A stretch of DNA of 64,000 bases, taken from the NCBI RefSeq assembly GCF_900044055.2, contig NZ_FCOX02000020.1, positions 1 to 64,000 of the forward strand. Direction: 5' to 3'. Of this stretch, positions 8,628 through 18,099 are shown one piece after another. The stretch is from Caballeronia calidae (GTDB taxonomy: Bacteria; Pseudomonadota; Gammaproteobacteria; Burkholderiales; Burkholderiaceae). The notes below the pieces were generated by a model, which searched no databases, had not been told where the DNA came from, and saw only the letters and a program-made list of their open reading frames with translations. The translations under genes were made by a program, and so were the position numbers. Within the stretch, counting starts at the first letter, position 1. Every line of letters starts with the position of its first letter.

Positions 8628-10428
8628 GGGTTTGGAAAAATCCCAAGTTCGACTGGCTATTCGCATAGGTCTTTGTGTTTTGTGAGATAGAACCAATCAC
8701 ACGCGGTCTGGTCAGTTGGCTGTCGCGTTTAAGTCGCATGCACTTGTGCGGAGCTGGCCGTGCACAAATGAGGCAGTAACTACCTCATCTCGACGCGCGG
8801 CGGTCTCCATAGCAGGTGGCCGCGGCGTTGGTCGGGGGATTTGCCTGGCGACCGGTGGTCACCCCAAGGGGGTGCCCCCGAGATGTGCTGGAAGTCGAAG
8901 ATCTCCTGGAAGCGACGGATCGCTTTGCAATCGACGCCGTCAAGTCGCTGGACCGGGCGCTGGTTCTTGTTGCACTTGAGTAGCGTGAATACGGTGTTTT
9001 GCAGGCAGGTGCGCCTTCAGGACGTTCGTCTTCCCATCTCCTTCTTGTCTTCTTGTCCAAACGAGGTAAAAAATAGACGTGCTGCCGCGTCGATCCCGGC
9101 CGAGCCTGCTAGCCGATGATCGGTGGGGTTCAGAATACCGATTTCGCCCTGTTATGAATAGACGGTGCTCAGGCCACCCTAACCGACGTTGCGCGAGTCG
9201 ACTGGCTCGAGGCCGGCCAGATGTCGTTGATCCCGGCAGACAGCGATCGGAGATTCACGGTCGTTGAGCCATTCGTTTGCGCGGACATTGAATTTCGCAT
9301 TCACCCAGACGGACCTTGGGGCCGCGATCCTATCTGGCGCGAAATCGGCTTACGGATCTTCTCAAAAGGCCGAGAACTTGCCGCGGCTAATCGATTGCGC
9401 GAACGACTCGTGTACCTTGAAAGCGGCCTTTCAGGTCTCGCCGGTGTAGCAGGCCCCTATGGGTCGGGTCCGGGCGACCGCGTCGGTTGGCAGTCGGCCT
9501 GTTTCCGCCGCTCGCCTGAATTTGACGACGGCCACTCGAAGGGCGCTTCGGGTTCCGAAACGCACCGGACGGACGATTCACGATATTTGGCGGATGGGCC
9601 TCTCGAAAGTTTGTTCCCTGTGTTCAAGACGGGATGTGCTGACGCATACGTTGATCGCGTGGGATAGCGGGCGGCTCAGTGGGCCATATGGGGTGGAAAA
9701 TCCATGCTTGTGGCGATACGGGACATCAATTGAATTCTGACGAGGAATGGTTAGTGAGGCAGCTTACGACGCTGGCTGTTGGATGGCATGTGTACCTCAG
9801 AAGCGGCCGGTGCGATGGACATGATCCGAACGGCGGCTGAGGGTCGAAGGACTGATATGACTTCCCGTGTCAATCGGGATCGGTTCTCGGTTTTTGTGCA
9901 TCTGAATTTCCTGAGGGCGACGTAGCAGTACGTCTCGACGGTGGGTCACACTTCTATGAGCAGATTTCTGTCAAGCTTCCCTTTTCCCGAAGTTTCCATA
10001 AACCGTCTGACCTGTGTTTGGTCTGAAGCCGCCGTTGCGCTCGTGAGAAGAACCAGCATCCTCACCGCCTTCTATCCGCTGGCGTATCACCAGCCTTATC
10101 CTGCATGCGCGTTACGCCGGAAACACTCGCTCCGGGAACATGCCCCATCTGAAAGTATTCGGTTGCTTCAGCAACCCAGTGTGACCACGGGCATGCTCAC
10201 TTCAATCATGTTTGCTACGTCACTGTCTGGCCAACTTTTATCTCCTTCCTGCCAAACTTTAGGGGCTTATGTGGACTTCAGCTTGCACTGACAGAATGTA
10301 TGTGGCGTATGGGTATATTGATCGACTACTAGAGCGAGACTTCACAAGGAACCCCGGTCACAGAATTCTTAGCCAGCCTCGCGCCAGGTCGTCAATTTCG
10401 CTTTCGCTGGCCTGCGTAGGTCAAGGCC
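8628..10428 (+). other. 1.8-kb stretch with no supported gene
   Basis: I find no convincing coding sequence on either strand. A few open frames exist (for example 9221-9667 on plus), but they lack ribosome sites and family features. One short window on plus (about 8881-8982) reads DVLEVEDLLEATDRFAIDAV and ends in TAG, which looks more protein-like than its surroundings and may be a gene scrap. The region behaves like decayed mobile-element DNA. Confidence 0.4.
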
Positions 10429-11571
10429 TTACATTTCCACAGCGTCGAGCAGGACCTTTTTACCGGACTTGAAGTCGTAAAGGGAAATCACCCCGTGCTT
10501 CAGATCACCCTTTGAATCAAACTTGGTCTCACCGATAACACCCTTGTAGTCAGTGCTCGGCATTGCCGAAAGGACTTTGGCGGGATCAATAGAATTTGCA
10601 CGCTTCATCGCATCAACGATGATGTACACCGCGTCATACGTAAACGGGGCATAAATCTGGATCGGTTGACCAAAGCGCTTTTCATATTTCACCTCGAACG
10701 CAACGCCGCCGGGCATTTTCTCGAGGGCTACGCCCGGTGCCGAGCAGATAACATTGTCGGCTGCATCGCCAGCCAAGAGCGACAGCTTCTCGGTACACAC
10801 GCCGTCGCCCCCAAAGATCTTCGCGCGAAGGCCGAGCTGCTTTGCCTGTTTCGCAAACGGACCGCCGGTCGCATCCTCGCCACCATACATGATCCCATCA
10901 GGGTTCTCACCCTTGACTTTGGTCAGAATCGCGCGGAAATCGACCGCTTTGTCGTTTGTCGCGTCATGCGACACGACTTTCACGCCAAGCGCCTTCGCCT
11001 TCTTCTCAAATTCGTTCGCCAGGCCTTGACCATAAGCAGTCGAATCGTCGACCACCGCTACGCTCTTGATACCCATTGACTTCGCATAACTCGCGAGCGC
11101 GGGCCCCTGCTGAGCGTCTGTCGCAACGATGCGATACGTGGTTTTGAATCCTTGCAGGGTATATGCGGGGTTAGTCGCAGAAGGCGAGATCTGCACGATG
11201 CCCCCATCGCTATACATCTTCGATGCGGGGATCGATGTTCCTGAGTTCAGGTGACCTATCACGGCGACGACCTTGTCGTCGACAAGCCTCTGTGCCGCTT
11301 GTGTCGCCTGACGAGGATCGCCGGCGTCATCTTGAGCATCGAGCTTCAGCGTAATTTTCTGATCGCCGATGCTAAGACCAGCAGCGTTGATCTCCTCGAT
11401 TGCGAGTCGTGCGCCATTCTCATTATCTTTTCCCAGATGTGCGAGCCCCCCCGTCAACGGTGCAACGTGGCCAATCCTCACAATTTCTTCTGCCGACGCG
11501 GAAGGCGCCGCCATCGAAAGTAGCATAACAGCTGCGCTAATCTGCATCACTTGTTGAAATTTGATGTTCAT
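10429..11571 (-). CDS. Branched-chain amino acid-type ABC transporter substrate-binding protein
   Basis: A periplasmic type I binding protein of the LivK/LivJ family (Peripla_BP_6), 380 residues from the ATG at 11571. That start follows a GGAGAC ribosome site; an upstream in-frame ATG at 11634 would precede the signal peptide with 21 odd residues. Residues 1-26 are a Sec signal (AAVMLLSMAAPSASA). The mature start EEIVRIGHVAPLTGGLAHLG is diagnostic, followed by NGARLAIEEINAAG, AVIGHLNSGTSIPASK and YAPFTYDAVYIIVDAM. Such proteins deliver Leu/Ile/Val or other small amino acids or amides to LivHMGF permeases. No permease or ATPase gene is adjacent, so it is an orphan receptor or uses a system encoded elsewhere. 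An AT-rich region upstream probably holds its promoter. Confidence 0.9.
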   Translation of the reverse strand: MNIKFQQVMQISAAVMLLSMAAPSASAEEIVRIGHVAPLTGGLAHLGKDNENGARLAIEEINAAGLSIGDQKITLKLDAQDDAGDPRQATQAAQRLVDDKVVAVIGHLNSGTSIPASKMYSDGGIVQISPSATNPAYTLQGFKTTYRIVATDAQQGPALASYAKSMGIKSVAVVDDSTAYGQGLANEFEKKAKALGVKVVSHDATNDKAVDFRAILTKVKGENPDGIMYGGEDATGGPFAKQAKQLGLRAKIFGGDGVCTEKLSLLAGDAADNVICSAPGVALEKMPGGVAFEVKYEKRFGQPIQIYAPFTYDAVYIIVDAMKRANSIDPAKVLSAMPSTDYKGVIGETKFDSKGDLKHGVISLYDFKSGKKVLLDAVEM

Positions 11572-12871
11572 AACAGAAAAGTCTCCAATTTGGTGCTTGT
11601 TAGAAAGGCAGTTGGCGGGGCACATACACAACATTCCTTACGTTCACGCTCTAACCGATGCGACACGAGGTTTATCAGATTTTTGTTGTTACATTGTTCA
11701 ACTACAGCCACATATGTCGTCTCGCCAAAATCGTCATGCCGCTCGACGAATGGCGCTACAATCTCCACTCCATGATAGTTCGATGGTTACAAGTTTCCGC
11801 AGCCTATCGCGGCCGCCACAACGAGAACAAACCTCAGCAACCAATTATGTTATAACTTGATTTGTTAGTATTGCATACTATAGTTATGACCAACTCATAT
11901 CGACTAGAAATTCAAGTGCGATATTTAAGTTTTTAAATTGAGAAGACCCAAGATAAAGGCGGCACCGCCTTTGAGGGGAGGATTTACAAATAATGCTCTT
12001 ACATGCACAGGCAACGATAATAAAGGTCGCGGCAGTCGATCTCAATTGCTACCCTCGGTCATTCGTGCCATCCGGATCGGAAGACTTGGAACGATTGTAG
12101 TTTGAGGTCAGAGGCATAAATTATTAAAGTCGGAGCCATTCGGGACACCGCGTGCAAGATCCTTCCTTGCCGATGTCATTACTGCCGCGATTCTTCCAAT
12201 CTAGGGTTGACCCTTATGGGAATCTCGAACGGTGGCCGCCCTCCCGTCCCACGAAGTAAAGGTGGGACATGTCGGGGCGCTGCAGAGGTCGATTTTCCGG
12301 CGCACGGGCCCTTCGGCGCACCGAACTTTACTTTGCTCAGATGCGAACTAAACATCAATCTTGCGAGAGGGGAGAAGTGAAACTGTGACTTTCCGAAGCG
12401 GAAGGTGGTAGTTGACTCGTCGCCCAGTCCCGTGCAGCTATGCGTCTATCACTCAAACAAGATCAAAGCGCACAAGGCGGAACCTGCATACGTTTCAGTG
12501 TCCAAACATTCTGCCCTGTCCCCTATCCCGTCGTACCTTGCACCTTTCACCCTTTACAACCGAACGGCAATCCGATTTCGATTCGTTCAGCCCTGGCAGG
12601 CACCGGCGTTGCCCCTGGTCGGAGCGTGTCACAAGCTGCCTTGCCATTGAGCCAGACGGTCACATCTTTACCTCGCTATCGGGCGAGTTCCAACTTTACT
12701 TGCCGAAATGCACCAACTTTCCTTCGGATGACGTCAGAGCGACCTGTCATTTTCCTGTCTCCTCGCTCCTCGTCTCGAGCATCAGAGCGTTTGTGCGTCG
12801 CAAGTGCGAGAACCTTCAACGCCCATTTTTTCTTCGGAGTTTGAACGGTCGGGGTGCGCCAATCCAACTCG
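11572..12871 (+). other. Intergenic, AT-rich then featureless
   Basis: The first part (11600-12180) is markedly AT-rich and probably contains the promoter of the binding-protein gene. A small hairpin (AAAGGCGG/CCGCCTTT, 11955-11972) lies within it. Between about 12180 and 12870 the GC rises again and short overlapping open frames occur, but none resembles a protein I know. No RNA gene was recognised. Confidence 0.4.
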
Positions 12872-12900
12872 AAAAAAAACCCAGTTCACAATGAACTGGG
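12872..12900 (-). terminator. Rho-independent terminator
   Basis: A perfect 9-bp stem (CCCAGTTCA at 12880-12888 and TGAACTGGG at 12892-12900) with a 3-base loop is flanked by eight A on the plus strand (12872-12879). On the minus strand this reads as a stem followed by T8, placed about 120 bases after the DUF4148 gene. Confidence 0.85.
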
Positions 12901-13017
12901 CAAGCCATCGGTTCACCCGGTGGCGGAGGTACGAAAGCAAACTGGCCGTCCGTCGATCCCGACAGCGGCCAGCATGTTGTATCTGAAGTCAAAAGCCCTG
13001 TCGTCTAGCCTTTCGGC

Positions 13018-13320
13018 TTAGTGACCAAAGTAGACCGGTTGCGCGGTGGCGCCAGCGAGCGCAGGAAGGGTACCCGATGCCGATGTGCCATTTGTGACAC
13101 CGCCATAGCTTTGACCGTTTTGCGCCGCTACCTTGGCTTCTGCGGCTTGGATGTCCGCAGGGTACGTCGTGTTATTCGTGTTCGGGTTGTAGCCTGCGCG
13201 TTCGAGTTGCACGAGCTGCGCCTTCACATCCGCGCGCGTCAACGGCTGGTTCGATTGAGCGAACGACGAGACGGCGGGGATGGCGAGAGCAGCGGCGACG
13301 ATGATGGATGCGAGTTTCAT
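13018..13320 (-). CDS. DUF4148 domain exported protein
   Basis: A 100-residue small secreted protein typical of Burkholderiaceae. Residues 1-21 are a signal peptide (KLASIIVAAALAIPAVSSFA, cleavage after AFA-like site). The DUF4148 core follows: LTRADVKAQLVQLERAGYNP, then TTYPADIQAAEAKVAAQNG. The tail is Gly/Thr/Ala-rich. The ribosome site is GGAGG, 8 bases from the ATG. It stands alone with its own downstream terminator. The role is unknown; family members are abundant periplasmic proteins often induced by stress. Confidence 0.9.
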   Translation of the reverse strand: MKLASIIVAAALAIPAVSSFAQSNQPLTRADVKAQLVQLERAGYNPNTNNTTYPADIQAAEAKVAAQNGQSYGGVTNGTSASGTLPALAGATAQPVYFGH

Positions 13321-14579
13321 GATGCTTACCTCCGGATCTTTGTTTTTCGCAAACGGCCCTGTTTGCGCTTCAGTGATTCCAGTGTAAGGAAGCTCGACTT
13401 AAGGGTTAACCACTAACCTGACAATGGATTATTCTCGGTTTGCACAATAAATCTCGGCAAGCCCTTACCGCATGCCTGCGCCATCCTTCCTCTCCTGCGT
13501 CTTTATTGGAATCGATCGAATCAGCGTTCGTTCGACGGTTCAAGGTTCACGCGGCGAGCCGGTGCACGTACCAGAGGATCTGTAAGGTCGCTCGACCATT
13601 CGCGCCTTTTTCCACCGCAGCACCCGCGCCGATCGAGACCCTTTCGGCGCTGCACTACCGATTTTCCGTGGGTGCCGCCCGGCGCCATGACGGATTCTGA
13701 CGAGACGCGCGAATACTTGCTGAAGCAGCCCGCAAATATCGAAGCACTGACGTTTTTGCCCCAAGGCAGCGTAGCAAACAGACCATCGACGGTAGGGTGA
13801 CGAGTATTAACAACATTAGTTGTGTGCGCGGTGTCTCAAATCGACCGAAGAAAATGCAAAAACACGGCTATTCAGATAAAGCAGAGGATTTTTAGCGAAG
13901 CGCAGACGGCGCAATGATGCTGCTATCGATATGTCGTATCGGCCGTCTGCGCTTCGCTAAAAATCCTCTGCTTTTTCCTAATGGCCGCGTTTCGCCGAGA
14001 ACCTGATAGGGCAACTGCGGCAGTCCCCTCGCTCATCGCCCCGGCCCAACGTAGCCTAGCGTCGTTCAAACGATGATAAGCAGATGGCCACTCGCCATCG
14101 CGAACGGAGAGCCACTTGGACCGCGTCTCGCCAGCAGATTCTTATGCCGGTGTCGGCGCAGGGGAGACACCAGAGAGCGGCGACCGCCGACGTTCCGGCG
14201 TCGCTCGATTTGGAGAGCACTTCGGGATTGCAGCGGGTGATCTGCGAGCGGCGCTGCGACCAGAGAACGTCGCAGCGCTTGTCGCCACACGCCCCCTCAA
14301 ACTGACGGCGCTTAACAAGGATCTTCCACAGGATATCTTGGACGGCCTTGAAGCTCTGAAACTGAGGCTTTTGCGTACAAAAATCGATGACTGACTTGCT
14401 TGCGAGTCAACTCGCGGCCGAAGGCAGGGAAGCTCCACTGATCAGGGGCTACAGCAGACCACCGCCGAGTTTATGTCGCTCCTTGGCAGCGTCTCTGCAG
14501 TCGCCCCCTGTTCGCAGGCCGACTGTCACTCGTAGATCTCGTTGCTCCGCGAATGCAGTGCGGCAATTGCCCCGCCCAC
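13321..14579 (+). other. Intergenic region around a long palindrome
   Basis: About 1.26 kb without a gene I can support. It contains the 33-bp inverted repeat described separately. A plus-strand frame at 14116-14394 ends with a protein-like stretch (RPLKLTALNKDLPQDILDGL) but has no ribosome site or recognised relative, so it is not called. Confidence 0.4.
13878..13974. repeat. 33-bp perfect inverted repeat
   Basis: Arms at 13878-13910 and 13942-13974 are perfect reverse complements over 33 bases, separated by a 31-base spacer. The arm core is GCAGAGGATTTTTAGCGAAG. The right arm ends in a run of T on plus and the left arm begins with AAA, so it could terminate transcription in both directions. 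The stem is much longer than ordinary terminators. A miniature mobile element or a hairpin substrate is also possible. Confidence 0.85.
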
Positions 14580-15494
14580 TTATTCTCCGAGGGAATTTTC
14601 CGCTTCCATCTCGCTGCCCGACACAGGCTGCTCAACCACCGAAGCTACGCTCTGCGTTTCGCCGCGAGACTTCCGCGCTGGACGTGCACCGGTCGAACGG
14701 ACACGCTTCGTCGCAGCGGCACTGGCGGACTTCTTAGCAGCCGTCCCTTTCTTAGCAGCCGTCCCTTTCTTAGCCGCCGCGCCTCTTTTTGCTGCGGTCG
14801 CTTTCTTTGCCGCGGTCGCCTTTTTTGCTGCCGTGGATTTCTTAGCCGTCGCCTTTTTGGCAACTGTCGTTTTCGACGCGCCACCCTTCTTGGCAGCCGC
14901 TCTTGGCTTCTTCGCTGGGGTCACAGCTTCAGTTTCTGACTGTTTCGCAGCCGCGCCCTTCTTCGCAACCGCATTCGTTGCCTTGCCGTTCTTGCCTGCA
15001 GCGCCGCTGCCTTCAATCAGAAACGCGCTGCGATCCTTGGCCGTCGCGATCCAGCCCGGCGCGCGGCCAAACCCACTCCAGGTCAGCCCGGAAACCGGAT
15101 CACGGTACAGCGCGGGTTGAGGACCCTTGCGCGCCGCCTTTTTGCGCGCCGCTGGCACCGTCGCGCGCGTCGCGGACGCCGCGCCATCCGCTACGAGAAA
15201 CGCATCGCGATTTCGTGCATTGGCGATCCACGCCGGCGCTCGGCCTCGGCCACTCCAGGTGGCGCCTGTCTTCGGATCGGCATACTTCGCTGAATCCGCG
15301 TTTCGCGAGGTTTTGACTTGGGCCTTGGCTGAAGCCTTGCCCGTGGATGCGGCGACGTCGTCAATCGTGATTTCATACTGAGCCATCAAGTCACGAATCT
15401 GTTTGATCACTCCGCCGGTCTTTTTGAATTTGATCGCTTGCGCCTGCGCTTCGAGTTTTTTGATATGAGCTTGAATTGCTTCCAAAGTGGCCAT
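14580..15494 (-). CDS. H-NS family protein with two DNA-binding motifs and H1-like tail
   Basis: A 304-residue nucleoid protein, three times the usual H-NS length. Residues 1-45 are the oligomerisation helix region (LEAIQAHIKKLEAQAQAIKF). A first C-terminal H-NS motif lies near 70-100 (YADPKTGATWSGRGRAPAWI) and a second near 128-158 (YRDPVSGLTWSGFGRAPGWI). The second has GFGRAP in place of GRGRAP. From about 170 the protein is a low-complexity Ala/Lys tail with repeated KKxTAAKK units, resembling histone H1 or AlgP/BpH1-type proteins. The ribosome site is GAGGAGG. The double DNA-binding unit and basic tail suggest DNA bridging and compaction. In Burkholderiaceae such proteins often silence acquired DNA, which fits its place in an accessory region. 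Confidence 0.85.
   Translation of the reverse strand: MATLEAIQAHIKKLEAQAQAIKFKKTGGVIKQIRDLMAQYEITIDDVAASTGKASAKAQVKTSRNADSAKYADPKTGATWSGRGRAPAWIANARNRDAFLVADGAASATRATVPAARKKAARKGPQPALYRDPVSGLTWSGFGRAPGWIATAKDRSAFLIEGSGAAGKNGKATNAVAKKGAAAKQSETEAVTPAKKPRAAAKKGGASKTTVAKKATAKKSTAAKKATAAKKATAAKRGAAAKKGTAAKKGTAAKKSASAAATKRVRSTGARPARKSRGETQSVASVVEQPVSGSEMEAENSLGE
14731..14784 (-). repeat. 18-bp tandem repeat in the H-NS tail
   Basis: Two exact copies and one diverged copy of an 18-base unit (TTCTTAGCAGCCGTCCCT on plus) encode repeated KKGTAA units. Further diverged units continue to about 14860. Such repeats allow the tail length to vary by replication slippage. Confidence 0.75.
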
Positions 15495-15742
15495 GTGGTC
15501 CTCCTCGTTTGAAAAGTGTCCGCACTATGCCACGGATGCAATTGAACAAGCTAGCGCGGCTGGAGCATGCATCCAATGAACTATGCGACTTGACACACGC
15601 ATAGACAAGAAACGTTTACAGATTGTTTCTAAACGCTGTGTGGAAGACCGCTCTCGAAGGGTCTTTTCTTGATAGCGGGTGTTGGCGAAGCGAGAGCTTC
15701 GCGTTAGATTGGAGGGCAGCGCAATTCAGTATATCGATTTTT

Positions 15743-16669
15743 ATGCAGACCGATTTGTGGCTTTCTGATCCTGAGGCAGCCTATTCTCAGTGGCAGCGCG
15801 CGGAAGCGACTGGCGCCGATCGCCGCGCTTTTGCGGATCAATCGATCGTCCAGCACTGCTCCATGTTTTCGCGATTCAATGACTATTTGTCAGCGCGTCG
15901 CCATAGCGTGGTCAGCTTTGGCTCCGATCAAATTCAAGGCTTTTTCGATGAGCTGGAACACGACTGTCAGCCAGGGACCACGACGCGGCTTCGCTATCTC
16001 AAACTTGTTGATCGGTTTGCCCGACACCTCGTGGCGATCAGTCTGCGCACGGAAAATCCCGCGGCTGAAATGCTCGCTCGTGAACACTGGCCGGAAGACG
16101 AACCGACGCCGGTCTATTTGTCGGAAGAGGACGACAAGCGCCTACAGGCCGTATGCGGCTCGGCTAGTTGCGAATCCGTGAAGGAATTGCGGAATACCGC
16201 GATTGTCGCCCTCTTTCTCGGCAGCGGCATCACCGCTGCCGAATTGAGCATGCTTCGAGTGCAAGATCTTGACTTCGATGGTGACCGACCCAGCGTCATG
16301 GTAGAAAAGCACGGTCCACGTCTTGCCCGACGCGTTCCCGTCGACGGTTTTGCGCTCGATACCCTGCGCGAGTATCACGAGGTCCGGGTCGAGATGACGT
16401 GTCCGACCGAATGGCTTTTTGTGGCGACCAGCGGCGGCAAGCCCATGAAGCCAGACACGCTGCTCAAGTGCGTTCGCGCCGCCCTGCAACGATCCGGTTT
16501 GTCAGCGGCGGATGAGAGTCCTCGGCTCCTCCGAAATACCTTTGGTCGACGCCATATTGTGGCCGGGAAGACCAACGAACAGGTCAGCAACCTGCTTGGA
16601 CTATCAAGCCACCGCACCGTGACGCGCCTGCGTCAAACACTGGAATCCGCTGCTTCGATCGAAGGCTGA
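15743..16669 (+). CDS. Tyrosine recombinase-like protein with degenerate active site
   Basis: A 308-residue protein of phage integrase/XerCD architecture. The N-terminal SAM-like core-binding domain spans about 25-110 (MFSRFNDYLSARRHSVVSFG). The catalytic domain spans about 130-300. The family motifs are recognisable but altered. The box I Arg region reads LGSGITAAELSML where TGLRxSEL is expected, so the Arg is replaced. Box II reads PRLLRNTFGRR, with Asn for His after the Arg. LGLSSHRTV replaces LGHSS, and no Tyr occurs at the expected end (RLRQTLESAA). Several of the catalytic residues (R-H-R-H/W-Y) are missing, so strand transfer is unlikely. The ATG at 15743 is preferred because the open upstream part does not resemble the family. 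It may be a DNA-binding regulator. Confidence 0.75.
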   Translation: MQTDLWLSDPEAAYSQWQRAEATGADRRAFADQSIVQHCSMFSRFNDYLSARRHSVVSFGSDQIQGFFDELEHDCQPGTTTRLRYLKLVDRFARHLVAISLRTENPAAEMLAREHWPEDEPTPVYLSEEDDKRLQAVCGSASCESVKELRNTAIVALFLGSGITAAELSMLRVQDLDFDGDRPSVMVEKHGPRLARRVPVDGFALDTLREYHEVRVEMTCPTEWLFVATSGGKPMKPDTLLKCVRAALQRSGLSAADESPRLLRNTFGRRHIVAGKTNEQVSNLLGLSSHRTVTRLRQTLESAASIEG

Positions 16670-16791
16670 CCTCGAAGGCGAGAGCTGCTTCCCGACATGA
16701 ATCGAGCGTAACAAGGGCGGCCCATCTGAAAGGCTCATCGACATTCATAGCGGCGTCCTCGAGCGCGTAGAGCCGCTCAAGACACCGCGTT

Positions 16792-17232
16792 CTAGTCGAG
16801 CAGCGCAGGTTCCGGCTCGTCCGGTTCGTCGCGGCGAGGCGCGGCCTTCAGCCCAGCGGGCGCGCTTTGCCTCAAACCTTGCTCGACGAGTAACAGGCGT
16901 ATTTTCTCCATCGCGACAAGCTGACCCAGGTCCTCTTCAGCCCACACCTTTTGGATCGAGGAAAAGTACGCTTCAATTTCTTCCATGACCTGATGCGCCT
17001 GAGCTAGTTCCAATAACAGCCTTTGAACGTCCCGATGGCCGCGATATTTGACCCAAAGCACACGCCTCTCGTCCACGCCGACGGGCTCAAAGCGCGGCAA
17101 CTGGCGTGCCATTTCCGCGCAACGCTCTTTCCAACGACTCGGTCCGATACATGATTTCCCCCTGTCTGTTTTGTCATTGCACGCCATCGTATTGAGAACT
17201 GAGACAGATCGCGTCTGCATTGGCAAATTCAT
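16792..17232 (-). CDS. Hypothetical protein
   Basis: A 146-codon frame. Its conserved-looking body is RWKERCAEMARQLPRFEPVG, then a helical segment VQRLLLELAQAHQVMEEIEA and an acidic/proline tail (RRDEPDEPEPALLD). The start is uncertain: the ATG at 17232 and one at 17187 both lack a clear ribosome site. There is no signal or membrane segment. The alternating charged and hydrophobic residues at 75-110 could form a coiled coil. No function can be assigned. It is convergent with the recombinase-like gene. Confidence 0.5.
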   Translation of the reverse strand: MNLPMQTRSVSVLNTMACNDKTDRGKSCIGPSRWKERCAEMARQLPRFEPVGVDERRVLWVKYRGHRDVQRLLLELAQAHQVMEEIEAYFSSIQKVWAEEDLGQLVAMEKIRLLLVEQGLRQSAPAGLKAAPRRDEPDEPEPALLD

Positions 17233-17372
17233 GGATATGCCGCCGTTCGTGTCGCAGTGAGACGGACCGCCGGCGACGCTCCGAGCGCGCTTGACTTTGC
17301 CATCCCATGGATAGGCTAAGAGATAAGCCGTTCAAACGGCGCGGGTGTTACGACCATCTCTTTCAGGCGACC

Positions 17373-17702
17373 ATGACTTACACCATCGATCCACTTAGCA
17401 TCGAATTCACCGAAACCCGCCGCGGCGTCAACGCGACGGCCAAGATCCTCCGCGAAGGACAATGCATCGGCACGATCAATGACGTCGCCGAGCGCATCGT
17501 GACCGACGTCTTCTTCGACTCCGAGCAAGAGCGGGTGGCGTTCGCGGCCGAAGCACGACGGATATTGGTGAGCGTTTTCGGGAAGACCGATCACAGCGAC
17601 AACGCGTACGTGTCCGAGTACGCGCGCCAGCTCCTCGAGCAGGCAGAGCGGTGGCTGCTGGCGCAATCGCACGACGATCCGGTCTCGGACTCCGATCAAT
17701 GA
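17373..17702 (+). CDS. Hypothetical protein
   Basis: A 109-residue protein starting at the ATG at 17373 (MTYTIDPLSIEFTETRRGVN). The earlier in-frame ATG at 17307 gives an unlike, basic extension. The N-terminal half has beta-strand character and the C-terminal half is helical (SEYARQLLEQAERWLLAQSH). There are no motifs. Its stop overlaps the start of the next gene as ATGA, showing translational coupling. It is probably a small cytoplasmic protein of unknown role. Confidence 0.6.
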   Translation: MTYTIDPLSIEFTETRRGVNATAKILREGQCIGTINDVAERIVTDVFFDSEQERVAFAAEARRILVSVFGKTDHSDNAYVSEYARQLLEQAERWLLAQSHDDPVSDSDQ

Positions 17703-18079
17703 GCGGGCCCTATGCAGTAGGAGACTGGGAATCGGTCTGGGCCTGCGAGCCCTATCTCACCCACCGGCTCGTGTTTGACCTTGCGTCACAGCACGTGATT
17801 GCGGGACAAGACCGGTATCGCAGACGCCGAAGTCCTATGAGCGTCGACGACTGCGTCTATCTCAAGCAGATTCTCGACGAGACCTTTGACGACATTTGGG
17901 AGTCGCCCGCTGAATACGGGTTCAAAATCGTGCACGAGATTCCCCCTTGGGCGCTGGAGGCGTGGCCTTGGCCGCGCCCATTGACCGGCGAGGATGAGGA
18001 AGGCGACGACCAGTCTTTCAATGAACCTGTGGGTATTGACGAGCACGGATGCCGTTTCCCGCTGCCGCCCGAAAAGTAA
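17699..18079 (+). CDS. Hypothetical protein, coupled to the upstream gene
   Basis: A 126-residue acidic protein (MSGPYAVGDWESVWACEPYL) whose ATG overlaps the stop of the preceding gene. It carries a region rich in Trp and Pro (IPPWALEAWPWPRPL) and an acidic linker (GEDEEGDDQS). No known domain was found. Coupling suggests it works with the preceding 109-residue protein, perhaps as a two-component complex of toxin-antitoxin or chaperone type, but nothing in the sequence shows this. Confidence 0.55.
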   Translation: MSGPYAVGDWESVWACEPYLTHRLVFDLASQHVIAGQDRYRRRRSPMSVDDCVYLKQILDETFDDIWESPAEYGFKIVHEIPPWALEAWPWPRPLTGEDEEGDDQSFNEPVGIDEHGCRFPLPPEK

Positions 18080-18099
18080 CTGCGCGAACGCTGTCGAAC

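Noticed and set aside
9221..9667. 148-codon plus-strand frame
   Set aside because: No ribosome site, no conserved neighbours, and the second half looks non-protein-like (Arg/Gly/Ser-rich). It remains only a possible remnant.
12405..12894. Overlapping plus-strand frames of 81-160 codons
   Set aside because: No ribosome site, no signal or motif, and three frames are open at once, which indicates chance in this region.
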